Of a stretch of 15,900 bases of DNA, positions 6,369-14,038 are shown piece after piece. A program made the position numbers and the translations under genes. Every line of letters begins with the position of its first letter. Position 1 is the first letter of the stretch. The DNA is from an uncultured Bacillota bacterium (lineage in GTDB: Bacteria > Bacillota > Clostridia > Peptostreptococcales > Anaerovoracaceae), in contig CAMPBN010000014.1 of NCBI GenBank assembly GCA_946638265.1, positions 1 to 15,900 of the forward strand, read 5' to 3'. The notes under the pieces are model-generated. The model ran no database searches, was not told where the DNA came from, and saw only the letters and a list, made by a program, of their open reading frames with translations.

Positions 6369-7571
6369 ATGTCAGAAACACGTAGAGTAGGTACCGTATC
6401 CAGAGGAATCCGTTGCCCTATCATCAGAGAGGGAGATGACCTGGCTGCAATCGTAACGGAAAGCGTTCTTCTTGCTGCAAAATCCGAGGATGGATTTGAA
6501 GTGAGAGACAGAGACGTTGTCTGCATTACTGAGTCCATCGTGGCTCGTGCTCAGGGAAATTATTGCTCCGTAGATGATATCGCATCAGATGTTAAAGCCA
6601 AGCTGGGTGGCGGCACCGTGGGAGTTATCTTCCCAATCCTTTCAAGAAACCGTTTTGCCATCTGCCTTCGCGGAATTGCGAAGGGTTGCAAAAAAGTGGT
6701 TCTTCAGCTCAGCTATCCTTCCGATGAGGTGGGAAATCAGCTGATCAGCATTGACAAAGTGGACGAAGCAGGTATCAATCCTTATTCGGATGTGCTGACA
6801 CTGGAACAGTATCGCAAGCTGTTCGGCGAGAACAAGCATGAGTTCACAGGTGTTGACTATGTTGCTTACTACAAGGAACTAGTTGAAAGCTGCGGCGCTG
6901 AGTGCGAAATCATCTTCGCAAACCACGCAAAAGACATCTTAAAGTACACAAAGAACGTAATCAACTGCGACATCCACACTCGCGTACGCACTAAGAGAAT
7001 TCTGAACGAAGCAGGTGCCGAGAAGGTTTGCTCGCTTGACGATATTATGACAGCAGCTGTTAATGGCAGCGGCTACAACGAAAAGTACGGTCTGCTGGGC
7101 TCCAACAAGGCTACAGAAGACAAGGTAAAGCTCTTCCCTAGAGATGCTCAGGGTCTGGTGGAAGATATCCAGAAGAGAATGAAAAAGGAAACAGGCAAGA
7201 ACGTAGAAGTAATGGTTTACGGCGACGGCGCCTTCAAAGATCCTCAGGGCAAGATCTGGGAGCTGGCTGACCCTGTTGTTTCCCCGTTCCACACAAAGGG
7301 ACTCATCGGAACACCAAACGAGCTGAAGCTCAAGTATTTGGCTGACAACGATTTCGCCGACCTTTCCGGCGACGAGCTGAAGGCGGCAATTTCCGACTCC
7401 ATCAAGGCTAAGGATTCCAACCTGGTAGGAAACATGGCGTCCGAGGGTACTACACCAAGACAGCTGACAGATTTGATCGGTTCCCTGTGCGACCTGACCT
7501 CCGGCTCCGGTGACAAGGGTACTCCTGTTGTTTACATTCAGGGATATTTTGATAACTATACCAACGACTAG
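6369..7571 (+). CDS. Coenzyme F420-0:L-glutamate ligase (CofE)-like protein
   Basis: ATG 6369 is chosen because AAGGGTGA (6356-6363) precedes it by 5 nt; a TTG further upstream has no such site. The product is 400 residues. The N-terminal half carries the F420_ligase family pattern: RGIRCPIIREGDDL, then DRDVVCITESIVARAQGNY (matching the D-V-V-x-x-x-x-I-V-x-x-A-x-G of CofE), and FPILSRNRF. The C-terminal half includes VYGDGAFKDPQGKIWELADP and TPRQLTDLIGSLCDL. CofE adds glutamate to F420-0 in archaea and actinobacteria. Clostridia are not known to make F420, and no other F420 gene lies here, so the real substrate is probably different. The gene stands alone, with its own promoter and a strong terminator. 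Its Arg codons are AGA, CGT and CGC rather than the AGG/CGA/CGG seen in neighbours, suggesting good expression. Family secure, reaction not. Confidence 0.85.
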   Translation: MSETRRVGTVSRGIRCPIIREGDDLAAIVTESVLLAAKSEDGFEVRDRDVVCITESIVARAQGNYCSVDDIASDVKAKLGGGTVGVIFPILSRNRFAICLRGIAKGCKKVVLQLSYPSDEVGNQLISIDKVDEAGINPYSDVLTLEQYRKLFGENKHEFTGVDYVAYYKELVESCGAECEIIFANHAKDILKYTKNVINCDIHTRVRTKRILNEAGAEKVCSLDDIMTAAVNGSGYNEKYGLLGSNKATEDKVKLFPRDAQGLVEDIQKRMKKETGKNVEVMVYGDGAFKDPQGKIWELADPVVSPFHTKGLIGTPNELKLKYLADNDFADLSGDELKAAISDSIKAKDSNLVGNMASEGTTPRQLTDLIGSLCDLTSGSGDKGTPVVYIQGYFDNYTND

Positions 7572-7607
7572 TTGGCACAGAATGCGCCTTGCGCAGAATT
7601 TCAAAAG

Positions 7608-7638
7608 AAAAGACCTCGGAATTTTCCGGGGTCTTTTT
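7608..7638 (+). terminator. Strong rho-independent terminator
   Basis: AAAAGACCTCGGAA (7608-7621) pairs with TTCCGGGGTCTTTT (7624-7637) with one G-T pair, ending in a T run. It closes the ligase-like gene and separates it from the efflux operon. Confidence 0.85.
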
Positions 7639-7702
7639 GCGTCTTTGCGGTTTTGTGGCGGTGTGCATAGTAACATGATAGAATCGATGCACTTAAAAGT
7701 GG

Positions 7703-7730
7703 TTGACAGCGGGTAACAAAGTGTTAAAAT
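7703..7730 (+). promoter_or_regulatory. Promoter of the RND efflux operon
   Basis: A perfect TTGACA (7703-7708), a 16-bp spacer, then TAAAAT (7725-7730). Transcription would start about 7737, immediately before the twin operator-like sites. Confidence 0.75.
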
Positions 7731-7739
7731 AGATTTGCC

Positions 7740-7766
7740 GACCGACGGGTCAGTGACCGCAGGGTC
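7740..7766 (+). promoter_or_regulatory. Twin GACC-N4-GGTC palindromes, likely TetR operator
   Basis: GACCGACGGGTC (7740-7751) and GACCGCAGGGTC (7755-7766) are two dyads GACC-N4-GGTC, 15 bp apart start to start. The sequence between them makes a third dyad, GGTCAGTGACC (7748-7758). They cover the predicted transcription start, so a bound repressor would block initiation. The only TetR-family gene seen here is the last gene of the same operon, so autoregulation is the simplest reading. Confidence 0.65.
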
Positions 7767-7798
7767 GGTTTGCAAAATGGGAAAAGGGAGGAAAAAAA

Positions 7799-8908
7799 GT
7801 GAAGAAAGAGAAGACCAAGAAGGAAAGAAACAAAGACGAGGGGATTTTTGCATGGATGAAGAGGCACAAAATCACCTCTGTCATCATCATATTTCTGATA
7901 GTGCTGACAATATACCGCATAGGGGATTTTGTGGCAGATAAAATTTCACCGCAGGAGGAAGAGACGACTCTGACTTCCGTCAAAGTGGCTACTGTCGGCT
8001 TTGAAAACATTTCAAAAGTGACGCCGATGTCGGGCAGAATCTCGGCAGTGGAGGAGGCGGCCATCTATCCGCTGGGACAGGGGCAGGTTACTGCGGTCCA
8101 CGCTAAGGTGGGCGATTATGTGAAAAAAGGCACGCTGCTTTTTGAAATCGACAAAGGAACGGCAGCTGCGCCTTACAGCCAGGCCAAGGCGGCTTATGAG
8201 CTGGCACGCAATACGTTTAACAATGTCAGCGTGCTCTACGAGCAGGGCGCTGTGTCCAAATCCGACTATGACAACGCCAGAACCCAGATGATCTCTGCCA
8301 GAGAAAGCTACAATCTGGCAGCGGAGCAGCTGTCATTCTACAATGTTACATCTCCTATCGACGGTTATGTGACCGCCATGAACGTGTCCGTGGGCAATAT
8401 GGCATCTTCCGCGCAGATGGCGGCTTCGGTATCCAATACTACAGCCCTGCAGATAGAGACCACGGCTTCCGAGTACGTGGCAGGGCTGATAAAGGCCGGC
8501 GACGAGGTGGAACTTACGGTCAGCAATTTTGAGGGACGGACTTTCAAGGGTACGGTGCAGAGCATTTCACCGGCGCCGGCCTACGGAACCTATTCCTATC
8601 CGGTAGTCATTTCCATTGACAATCGCGACGGCGAACTGATGAGCGGCATGTTTGCCGAGGTGAAAATCGCATCCGAAGAAGCCAAGCACGTGCTTTGCGT
8701 ACCGTCTGAGGCAGTTATTGTCAAAGAAGGAAAGACGGTTGTGGTGACCGTGAACAAAGGGGATATTGCCAGATTTACCGAGGTGCAGACAGGTATCGAC
8801 AATGGCGAAAAGACCGAAATCCTGAGCGGTGTGAACGAGGGGAACATCATTGTGGTTTCCGGACAGGACTTCGTAAAGGACGGCACCCAGGTGCGCATTA
8901 TCAATTAG
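7799..8908 (+). CDS. RND efflux periplasmic-adaptor-like subunit (membrane fusion protein, HlyD/AcrA type)
   Basis: The GTG start at 7799 is supported by GGGAGG (7786-7791, 7-nt gap) and gives 369 residues. A lysine-rich cytoplasmic tail (1-24) leads to one membrane helix (about 25-40, ITSVIIIFLIVLTIYRIG), with no lipobox, so the protein is a signal anchor. Then come the first lipoyl half (85-120, AIYPLGQGQVTAVHAKVGDYVKKGTLLFEID), a short alpha-hairpin (~122-178), the second lipoyl half (184-200, SPIDGYVTAMNVSVGN), a beta-barrel (215-295) and a membrane-proximal domain (296-369). In Gram-negative pumps this subunit bridges the permease and TolC. In a monoderm cell it would sit on the outer face of the membrane and assist the permease encoded 52 bp downstream. 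Family secure; substrate unknown. Confidence 0.9.
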   Translation: MKKEKTKKERNKDEGIFAWMKRHKITSVIIIFLIVLTIYRIGDFVADKISPQEEETTLTSVKVATVGFENISKVTPMSGRISAVEEAAIYPLGQGQVTAVHAKVGDYVKKGTLLFEIDKGTAAAPYSQAKAAYELARNTFNNVSVLYEQGAVSKSDYDNARTQMISARESYNLAAEQLSFYNVTSPIDGYVTAMNVSVGNMASSAQMAASVSNTTALQIETTASEYVAGLIKAGDEVELTVSNFEGRTFKGTVQSISPAPAYGTYSYPVVISIDNRDGELMSGMFAEVKIASEEAKHVLCVPSEAVIVKEGKTVVVTVNKGDIARFTEVQTGIDNGEKTEILSGVNEGNIIVVSGQDFVKDGTQVRIIN

Positions 8909-8918
8909 AAAAGAAAAA

Positions 8919-8931
8919 GCGCAAATTGCGC
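8919..8931. repeat. Short perfect palindrome between efflux genes
   Basis: GCGCAA-A-TTGCGC lies in the 52-bp gap between the adaptor and permease genes. It has no T-tail and so is not a terminator. It could slightly reduce downstream expression or protect mRNA ends. Confidence 0.4.
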
Positions 8932-8960
8932 GGGTAAGAGACAAAACAAGGGGTTAAAAT

Positions 8961-11900
8961 ATGAATTTAGCATCAATTACTATAAAAAGGCCGGTAGCGA
9001 CGGTGATGGTGCTCCTGATCGTGGTGGTAATGGGGTTCCTGGCAATGGTATCCATCCCTATGGATCTGATGCCGGACTTTGAACTGCCTTATGCCATGGT
9101 CATTACCAGCTATCCGAACAGCTCGCCGGAAGAAACCGAGTCCATGGTTACGGAGACCATCGAAGCATCTATTGCATCAGTGGAAGGGCTTGACGGAATG
9201 ATGTCGTATTCCATGGAAGGGCAGTCCATGGTGGGAGTTCAGTTCAATTTTGATACGGACATGAATTTCGCCACGCTGGATATGCGGGAAAAAGTGGCCA
9301 TGGTGGAGGATTATCTGCCGGATGAATGCTCCAAACCGATGATCCTCAAGCTGAATATGGACATGATGCCGGTAATGCAGATTTATGTGTCTTCATCGAC
9401 CAAAAATCTTGCAGAGCTGACAGCCATGCTGAATGACGAAGTGGCGCCGAGGTTTGAAAGAGCCAAGGGCGTGGCTTCCGTTACCAAGATGGGCGGCGTG
9501 GACGAAGAAATTTCAGTGGAGCTTTCCCAGGACAAGATGGGAAGCTACGGGCTTTCCACAGCCATGCTTTCGCAGCTTCTGGCAGCTGAAAATATCAATC
9601 TGCCGGGCGGCAACATTTCCAAGGGCAGCACAGATGTTATCGTCAGAACAACAGGCAAATTTAAGAGCGTGGAGGATGTGAAAAATCTTCCGCTGACTCT
9701 GGCAGACCGCAGCATCGTGCGACTGGGCGATATAGCAGATGTTGAAAGAAAATATGCGGATCAGGAAAACGTGACGCGCATTGACGGCAATACCGCAGTG
9801 GGAATCATGATTTCCAAGGCTTCCGATGCCAACACTCTGGAAGTATCCAAAGCAGTTAACAGGACGCTGGCAAAGCTGGAAAAAGAATATCCGCAGCTGT
9901 CATTTACAGTGGGATACGACTCGGCGGATTATATCCGTTCCTCTATCCGTTCCGTGGCCACATCGGCCCTTTACGGTGCTGTTTTGGCTATCATCGTGGT
10001 ATTTATCTTCCTCAGGAATATTAAAGCCACGCTGATCATTGGAATTTCCATTCCTACATCGCTTCTTGCGGCGCTTTGGCTGATGAAGTCGCTGAATATG
10101 ACATTGAACCTGATAACGCTGTGCGCGCTGACCATATGCGTCGGTATGCTGGTGGACAACTCCATTGTAGTATTGGAGAATATCTTCAGGTTGCGGCAAA
10201 AACTTGATGATCCGGAGGAAGCGGCACGAAAAGGTTCCGCAGAGATTTTCCTGGCCATCGTAGCTTCCACCCTGACTACAGTCATGGTTTTCCTGCCTAT
10301 CGCTCTTTCGAACGGCATGGCTTCCATGGTATTCGGAGACTTTTGCTGGACCATCATCATTGCGCTGATGGCGTCACTCATCGTGGCTGTTGCAGTTATT
10401 CCGATGCTTTTCTCGAAAGTAATGCACGGTTCCATGAATACCACATATATCAGAGTGGGCGAAAGACGTTACAAATACAGACTTTTGAATAAGTTCGCGA
10501 AGTTTATAGACAGCATGAAAGAAGGCTATGGCAAGCTTCTGCCAAAGGCTTTGGCACATCCGAAGAAATTTATCGTGGGATGCATCTGCATATTCCTCGT
10601 ATCAATGCTTCTGATTGTGACTGTGGGTGTTGAAATTCTGCCGGAAACAGACGAAGGCGAAGTGACGATTTCGGTGGAGATTCCTTACGGAACTTCTCTG
10701 GCGGATAAGGATAGGATACTGTCCGGGATAGAGGAATATCTGCTGGGAATGCCGGAAATGAAGCATCTGTCTGCCACTACCGGTGGTATGTCCCAATTTT
10801 CGACGAATTCCAATGCTTCCATCAACCTGATCCTTTGCGACAGGGAAAAGCGCAGCAAGTCGGCGTCTGAACTGGCCGCAGAAATTGAGGATCATTTCGC
10901 GGATCTGACAGAGGCACACCTTACTGCGCAGTCCAGTTCTTCCATCGGCAGCATGTTTGGTGACTATGACATCACATTCCTGCTCAAGGGCGACAATCTG
11001 GACAAATTGGAGGAAATCGGAAAAGAGCTGGAAAAGCAGCTGAAGAAGATGCCTGAGGTGCAGGAGGCGGAGCTTCAGCTTAACGAAGGAAATCCTGAGA
11101 TTGAAGTGGTAATCGACCGCAATACGGCGGCATTTTACGGCGTGACGGCTTATCAGCTGGCCAGCGGACTGCAGAGCGCAGTCAGTGGCACCAAGGCCAC
11201 CCGCATCAATATAGACGGCAGCGAACTTGATGTTGTTCTTTCCGTTGGAGGAGACCTGATAGGTTCGGCGGAAGATCTGAAGAACGTTAAAATTACGGGA
11301 AATTCAGGAATGTCCGTGCCTGTGGGCCAGATTGCAAACCTGAAATATGATAATGCGCCAAGCTATATCTACCGCGAAAATCAGGTGAATACGCTGAGCC
11401 TGAATGTTGATACGGGAGATTCGACTCTGGTGAGCGGCTCTTCGGATGTAGTGTCATTTGTGGAAAATTATCCATATCCTGACGGATATTTTGTGGAAAA
11501 ATCCGGTTCCTACGATGAGATGCTGGATACATTCGGCGACCTTTTGCTGGCTTTGGTGGCTGCGGTAGCTTTGGTATTCTTGCTGCTGGCGGCACAGTTT
11601 GAGTCGGTGCTCATGTCCTTCATCGTTATGATGGCAGTGCCGTTTGCCATGTCCGGAGCGTTCCTGGTAATGTTCCTGACAGGTACATCCCTGTCGCTGA
11701 CGTCATTCCTCGGGCTGATCATGCTGGTAGGTATCGTAGTAAACAATTCCATTCTTCTGGTGGAATTTATCAATCAATACAAAGACTCCATGGGTCTGTC
11801 AAGTGCACTGGTAAAGGCCGGACAGCAGAGACTTCGCCCGATCCTGATGTCGGCTACGACCACAGTTGTGGGAATGATTCCGATGTCTCTGGGTATCGGC

Positions 11901-12116
11901 GAAGGCAGCGAGATGCTGCAGCCTATGGCAGTTTCCATCATAGGCGGACTGATTGCGTCCACGCTGGTTACATTGTTCCTGATTCCGGTCATCTACAGCC
12001 TGATTGAAAACCGCAGACTGAAAAAGAAAGCGGCCAAGGAAGCAAAGTGGCAGCATATCAGCGAGCTGGAGGCGGCATGGAAAGCGGAAGATGAAGCCGA
12101 GGCAGGTGTGATATAG
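8961..12116 (+). CDS. RND superfamily efflux permease (AcrB-like)
   Basis: The 1051-residue protein is full length for the family and starts at ATG 8961 behind AAGGGG (8948-8953). The order is TM1 (~11-31, with the family start ITIKRPVATVMV and IPMDLMPDFELP), a large extracytoplasmic loop (32-~330), TM2-6, a second large loop (~565-860), and TM8-12. The TM4 signature is GMLVDNSIVVLEN: Asp399 is kept, but the second Asp of the AcrB proton relay is Asn400. In TM10, GIVVNNSILLVEF has Asn928 where AcrB has its relay lysine. These changes also occur in other Firmicute and metal/other RND branches, so they need not mean loss of function. It likely exports hydrophobic compounds, driven by protons or another ion, with the adaptor encoded upstream. 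No TolC-type gene is present, as expected for a monoderm. The TetR gene begins 3 bp after the stop. Confidence 0.93.
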   Translation: MNLASITIKRPVATVMVLLIVVVMGFLAMVSIPMDLMPDFELPYAMVITSYPNSSPEETESMVTETIEASIASVEGLDGMMSYSMEGQSMVGVQFNFDTDMNFATLDMREKVAMVEDYLPDECSKPMILKLNMDMMPVMQIYVSSSTKNLAELTAMLNDEVAPRFERAKGVASVTKMGGVDEEISVELSQDKMGSYGLSTAMLSQLLAAENINLPGGNISKGSTDVIVRTTGKFKSVEDVKNLPLTLADRSIVRLGDIADVERKYADQENVTRIDGNTAVGIMISKASDANTLEVSKAVNRTLAKLEKEYPQLSFTVGYDSADYIRSSIRSVATSALYGAVLAIIVVFIFLRNIKATLIIGISIPTSLLAALWLMKSLNMTLNLITLCALTICVGMLVDNSIVVLENIFRLRQKLDDPEEAARKGSAEIFLAIVASTLTTVMVFLPIALSNGMASMVFGDFCWTIIIALMASLIVAVAVIPMLFSKVMHGSMNTTYIRVGERRYKYRLLNKFAKFIDSMKEGYGKLLPKALAHPKKFIVGCICIFLVSMLLIVTVGVEILPETDEGEVTISVEIPYGTSLADKDRILSGIEEYLLGMPEMKHLSATTGGMSQFSTNSNASINLILCDREKRSKSASELAAEIEDHFADLTEAHLTAQSSSSIGSMFGDYDITFLLKGDNLDKLEEIGKELEKQLKKMPEVQEAELQLNEGNPEIEVVIDRNTAAFYGVTAYQLASGLQSAVSGTKATRINIDGSELDVVLSVGGDLIGSAEDLKNVKITGNSGMSVPVGQIANLKYDNAPSYIYRENQVNTLSLNVDTGDSTLVSGSSDVVSFVENYPYPDGYFVEKSGSYDEMLDTFGDLLLALVAAVALVFLLLAAQFESVLMSFIVMMAVPFAMSGAFLVMFLTGTSLSLTSFLGLIMLVGIVVNNSILLVEFINQYKDSMGLSSALVKAGQQRLRPILMSATTTVVGMIPMSLGIGEGSEMLQPMAVSIIGGLIASTLVTLFLIPVIYSLIENRRLKKKAAKEAKWQHISELEAAWKAEDEAEAGVI

Positions 12117-12119
12117 TAC

Positions 12120-12767
12120 ATGGAAGAAAAAGAATTTTGCAAACTGGATAAAAAGTTTGAGAAGAAAAATATGATAGCGAATGTGGCATTCGAAGTCTTC
12201 ATGGAAAAGGGCTATATGGCCACACACATCATTGATATCGCCCAAAAGGCCGGTATAGGCAAGGGGACCTTTTATGAGTATTTCGAATCCAAGGAAAGCT
12301 TACTCCTTTTTCTCATCGACAATCGTGTCCTGACGGAATACAGAGCGCATCTGGCTCGGGTGTACGAGGCGGATACGGTAAAGGAAAAATTGCGCGCATA
12401 TATGGAAGCGGAGCGCAGTATCATGGAAAAATACGGCAATCATATGCAAGATATGCGCAACCGTAGGCCGGAGGAATGCATGCAATTTTCAGACCTGATA
12501 GCCGGAAAGATCATGGAATTTGCGATGATGGAATATGCAGCAGTGCGCCAGATCTCGGAAATGGGGATCCGCACGGGAGAGTTCAAGCCGCTGAATCCGA
12601 ATCTGCTGACCATGATGATCAAAAGCGAAGTGAAGACTTTTCTGGTCTGCAGCACGAGTTTTCCGATGCCGTTTGAGGCGCCCGAGGGTATGCGCGATGC
12701 AATGCGCGCGGAAAACTACACGGCGGATGAATTTCTGGAGATTCTTTTACATGGAATATTGCGTTAA
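12120..12767 (+). CDS. TetR/AcrR-family transcriptional regulator of the efflux operon
   Basis: The 215-residue protein starts 3 bp after the permease stop. The only Shine-Dalgarno-like sequence, AGGTG near 12103, is distant, so translation is probably coupled to the permease. The N-terminal DNA-binding domain is clear: NVAFEVFMEKGYMATHIIDI, then the recognition helix region AQKAGIGKGTFYEYFESKES (41-60). The remaining ~150 residues form the helical ligand-binding and dimer domain, rich in Met and without a known motif. By family behaviour it would repress until a pump substrate binds. The twin GACC-N4-GGTC sites at 7740-7766 are the best candidate operator. A later ATG at 12171 is possible but would drop a typical lysine-rich leader. 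Ligand unknown. Confidence 0.9.
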   Translation: MEEKEFCKLDKKFEKKNMIANVAFEVFMEKGYMATHIIDIAQKAGIGKGTFYEYFESKESLLLFLIDNRVLTEYRAHLARVYEADTVKEKLRAYMEAERSIMEKYGNHMQDMRNRRPEECMQFSDLIAGKIMEFAMMEYAAVRQISEMGIRTGEFKPLNPNLLTMMIKSEVKTFLVCSTSFPMPFEAPEGMRDAMRAENYTADEFLEILLHGILR

Positions 12768-12769
12768 AA

Positions 12770-12802
12770 AAAGTGGCGGGTAATAGAATTACCTGCCACT
12801 TT
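12770..12802. terminator. Bidirectional terminator between convergent genes
   Basis: AAAGTGGCGGGTAAT (12770-12784) pairs with ATTACCTGCCACTTT (12788-12802) with one G-T pair and a 3-nt loop. An A run precedes it and T-rich sequence follows, so it can end both the efflux operon (plus) and the LysE-type gene (minus). Confidence 0.85.
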
Positions 12803-12806
12803 GATT

Positions 12807-13427
12807 TTAAAATGAGGCTTTTAGGAGAAGTACAAAACTGTAGGCCAGTTTTAAGCCGTAGAAAATGATGACTGTGCCGCAGACGATATTGATGATGCGC
12901 AGCAGGCGATTTGAGATTTTTGCCTTGAAAAGCGACACGATGGTGGAAAGTCCTATCCACCAGCTGGCAGAAGCGGTACAAACTCCGGCAAGGAATTTCA
13001 GTCCCTGATCCGCCGGGATGGAAGCTTTAAAAGCACCCAGCAGCATGGAGCCGTCAATGATGGCTTGAGGATTGAACCATGTAACCACGCAGGCGGTGCC
13101 TATGACTTTCAATATTGGTATATTTACGTTAGACGATGTATCCATCTCGCCTTTGGAGCGCACCAGACCAATGCCCATGTAGATGACAACAGCTGAACCG
13201 ATGCCCAGAATAATAAGCTCGATCCACTTCGAAAGACTCATGATAGCACCGATGCCGAAATAACAGCCTATGGCCAGCGTGATGTCGAAAAACATGACGA
13301 TCAGTGCCGTAAGCAATGCGCGTCGCCGGCTTTGGGTGATGGATGTGTTGATAACAAACAGATTTTGCACGCCTATGGGCGCCACGTAGGCCAGCCCCAG
13401 GGTGAAGCCTTGGATCAGATAAGTCAT
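12807..13427 (-). CDS. LysE/ArgO-family amino-acid exporter
   Basis: The 206-residue protein has the family length and about six membrane helices. It carries the N-terminal LysE pattern GFTLGLAYVAPIGVQNLFVIN, a basic first loop (TQSRRRALL), and WFNPQAIIDG in the fourth helix region, which matches the conserved WLNPH(A)-type motif. LysE/ArgO proteins export basic amino acids (lysine, arginine) by cation antiport; the exact substrate here is inferred only from the family. The start at 13427 has AAGGAG 12 nt upstream, a rather long gap. The gene is divergent from the HxlR-type regulator, with about 160 bp between them. That gap contains the perfect palindrome ATTTATATAAAT (13455-13466), which could be a shared operator. 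Confidence 0.88.
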   Translation of the reverse strand: MTYLIQGFTLGLAYVAPIGVQNLFVINTSITQSRRRALLTALIVMFFDITLAIGCYFGIGAIMSLSKWIELIILGIGSAVVIYMGIGLVRSKGEMDTSSNVNIPILKVIGTACVVTWFNPQAIIDGSMLLGAFKASIPADQGLKFLAGVCTASASWWIGLSTIVSLFKAKISNRLLRIINIVCGTVIIFYGLKLAYSFVLLLKASF

Positions 13428-13475
13428 ATGTGAGTTTTTCTCCTTATACTATAGATTTATATAAATTGGAATGAC

Positions 13476-13510
13476 AGAGCAGGTAATAAATACGCACTTG
13501 CTCTTTTTTT
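13476..13510 (+). terminator. Terminator-like hairpin upstream of the HxlR gene
   Basis: AGAGCAGGT (13476-13484) pairs with ACTTGCTCT (13496-13504) with one G-T pair and an 11-nt loop, followed by T to 13510. No plus-strand gene lies upstream in the gap, so it either blocks read-through from spurious starts or attenuates a leader. The -35 box of the HxlR promoter lies in its right arm. Confidence 0.5.
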
Positions 13511-13525
13511 GTTCCCGAATATAAT
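13498..13525 (+). promoter_or_regulatory. Promoter of the HxlR-type regulator gene
   Basis: TTGCTC (13498-13503), a 16-bp spacer starting in the T-tract, then a perfect TATAAT (13520-13525). The ~58-nt leader holds a small hairpin ACGCA (13554-13558) / TGCGT (13564-13568). Confidence 0.65.
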
Positions 13526-13590
13526 TATATATAGCGAGAAGAAGTGTGCAATAACGCAGTTTTTGCGTAGCAGGTAAGGAGGAGCTTACT

Positions 13591-13926
13591 TTGATAGAAT
13601 GTAACTATGAATGCCCGTGCATGGAAAAATGTCCGCTGAACAATGTGATGGAACTGATTGGCGGCAAGTGGAAGATGCAGATCATATGCGCGCTGAACAA
13701 CGGCGGCCCTACCAGATATAACAGGCTGAAAGCCAGAATGGACGGGATTTCCAACACCGTGTTGGCCAAATCCCTGAAGGAGCTGGAAGAGGCGGGGCTG
13801 GTGGTGCGCAAGGAATATCTGGAGGTGCCGGTGAGGGTGGAATATGAAACTACTGAGGCTTGTGACCGGCTGATTCCCGTGTTGGACAGCCTGGGAGCGT
13901 GGTATGAAAGCTACCTGAGCAACTAG
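13591..13926 (+). CDS. HxlR-family winged-helix regulator with N-terminal cysteine cluster
   Basis: The TTG start at 13591 is supported by a very strong AAGGAGGAG (13576-13584) 6 nt upstream; the 111-residue length is usual. The family core is plain: NVMELIGGKWKMQIICAL (helix leading into the wing fold), then TRYNRLKARMDGISNTVLAKSL (recognition helix) and LKELEEAGLVVRKEYLEVPVRVEYETTEA (wing). The N-terminus carries Cys4, Cys8, Cys10 and Cys14 (C-x3-C-x-C-x3-C). Several HxlR regulators, such as YodB of Bacillus, sense electrophiles or oxidants through an N-terminal cysteine, and four close cysteines would suit redox sensing or metal binding. It is divergent from the LysE-type exporter and may control it or itself. 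Family secure; signal inferred. Confidence 0.9.
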   Translation: MIECNYECPCMEKCPLNNVMELIGGKWKMQIICALNNGGPTRYNRLKARMDGISNTVLAKSLKELEEAGLVVRKEYLEVPVRVEYETTEACDRLIPVLDSLGAWYESYLSN

Positions 13927-13960
13927 CAGGCAGTGATGGATGCCTGCGCGCAACCACTGC
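13926..13960. repeat. Overlapping alternative hairpins after the HxlR gene
   Basis: GCAGGCA (13926-13932) pairs perfectly with TGCCTGC (13941-13947), while GCAGTG (13930-13935) pairs with CACTGC (13955-13960). The two share bases and cannot form together. They lie directly at the stop codon, ahead of the terminator. Role unknown. Confidence 0.4.
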
Positions 13961-13975
13961 AATTACAAAAAATAA

Positions 13976-14020
13976 AAGACCATGTCCGCCGGTTCTGACG
14001 GATGTGGTCTTATTTTACTT
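13976..14020. terminator. Bidirectional terminator after the HxlR gene
   Basis: AAGACCATGTCCG (13976-13988) pairs with CGGATGTGGTCTT (13999-14011), with two G-T pairs and a 10-nt loop, followed by ATTTTACTTT. On the minus strand it is followed by a T-rich run as well, so it can also end the small gene at 14039-14230. Confidence 0.75.
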
Positions 14021-14038
14021 TAAAATAAGTATATCGGT

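Noticed and set aside
6369..7571. Calling the ligase-like gene cofE and proposing an F420 pathway
   Set aside because: Only the family fold signature is visible; the host type is not known to make F420 and no other pathway gene is in the window.
6939..7853. 304-codon minus-strand frame opposite the ligase-like gene
   Set aside because: It overlaps a well-supported conserved gene and its terminator, and its translation matches no family I know.
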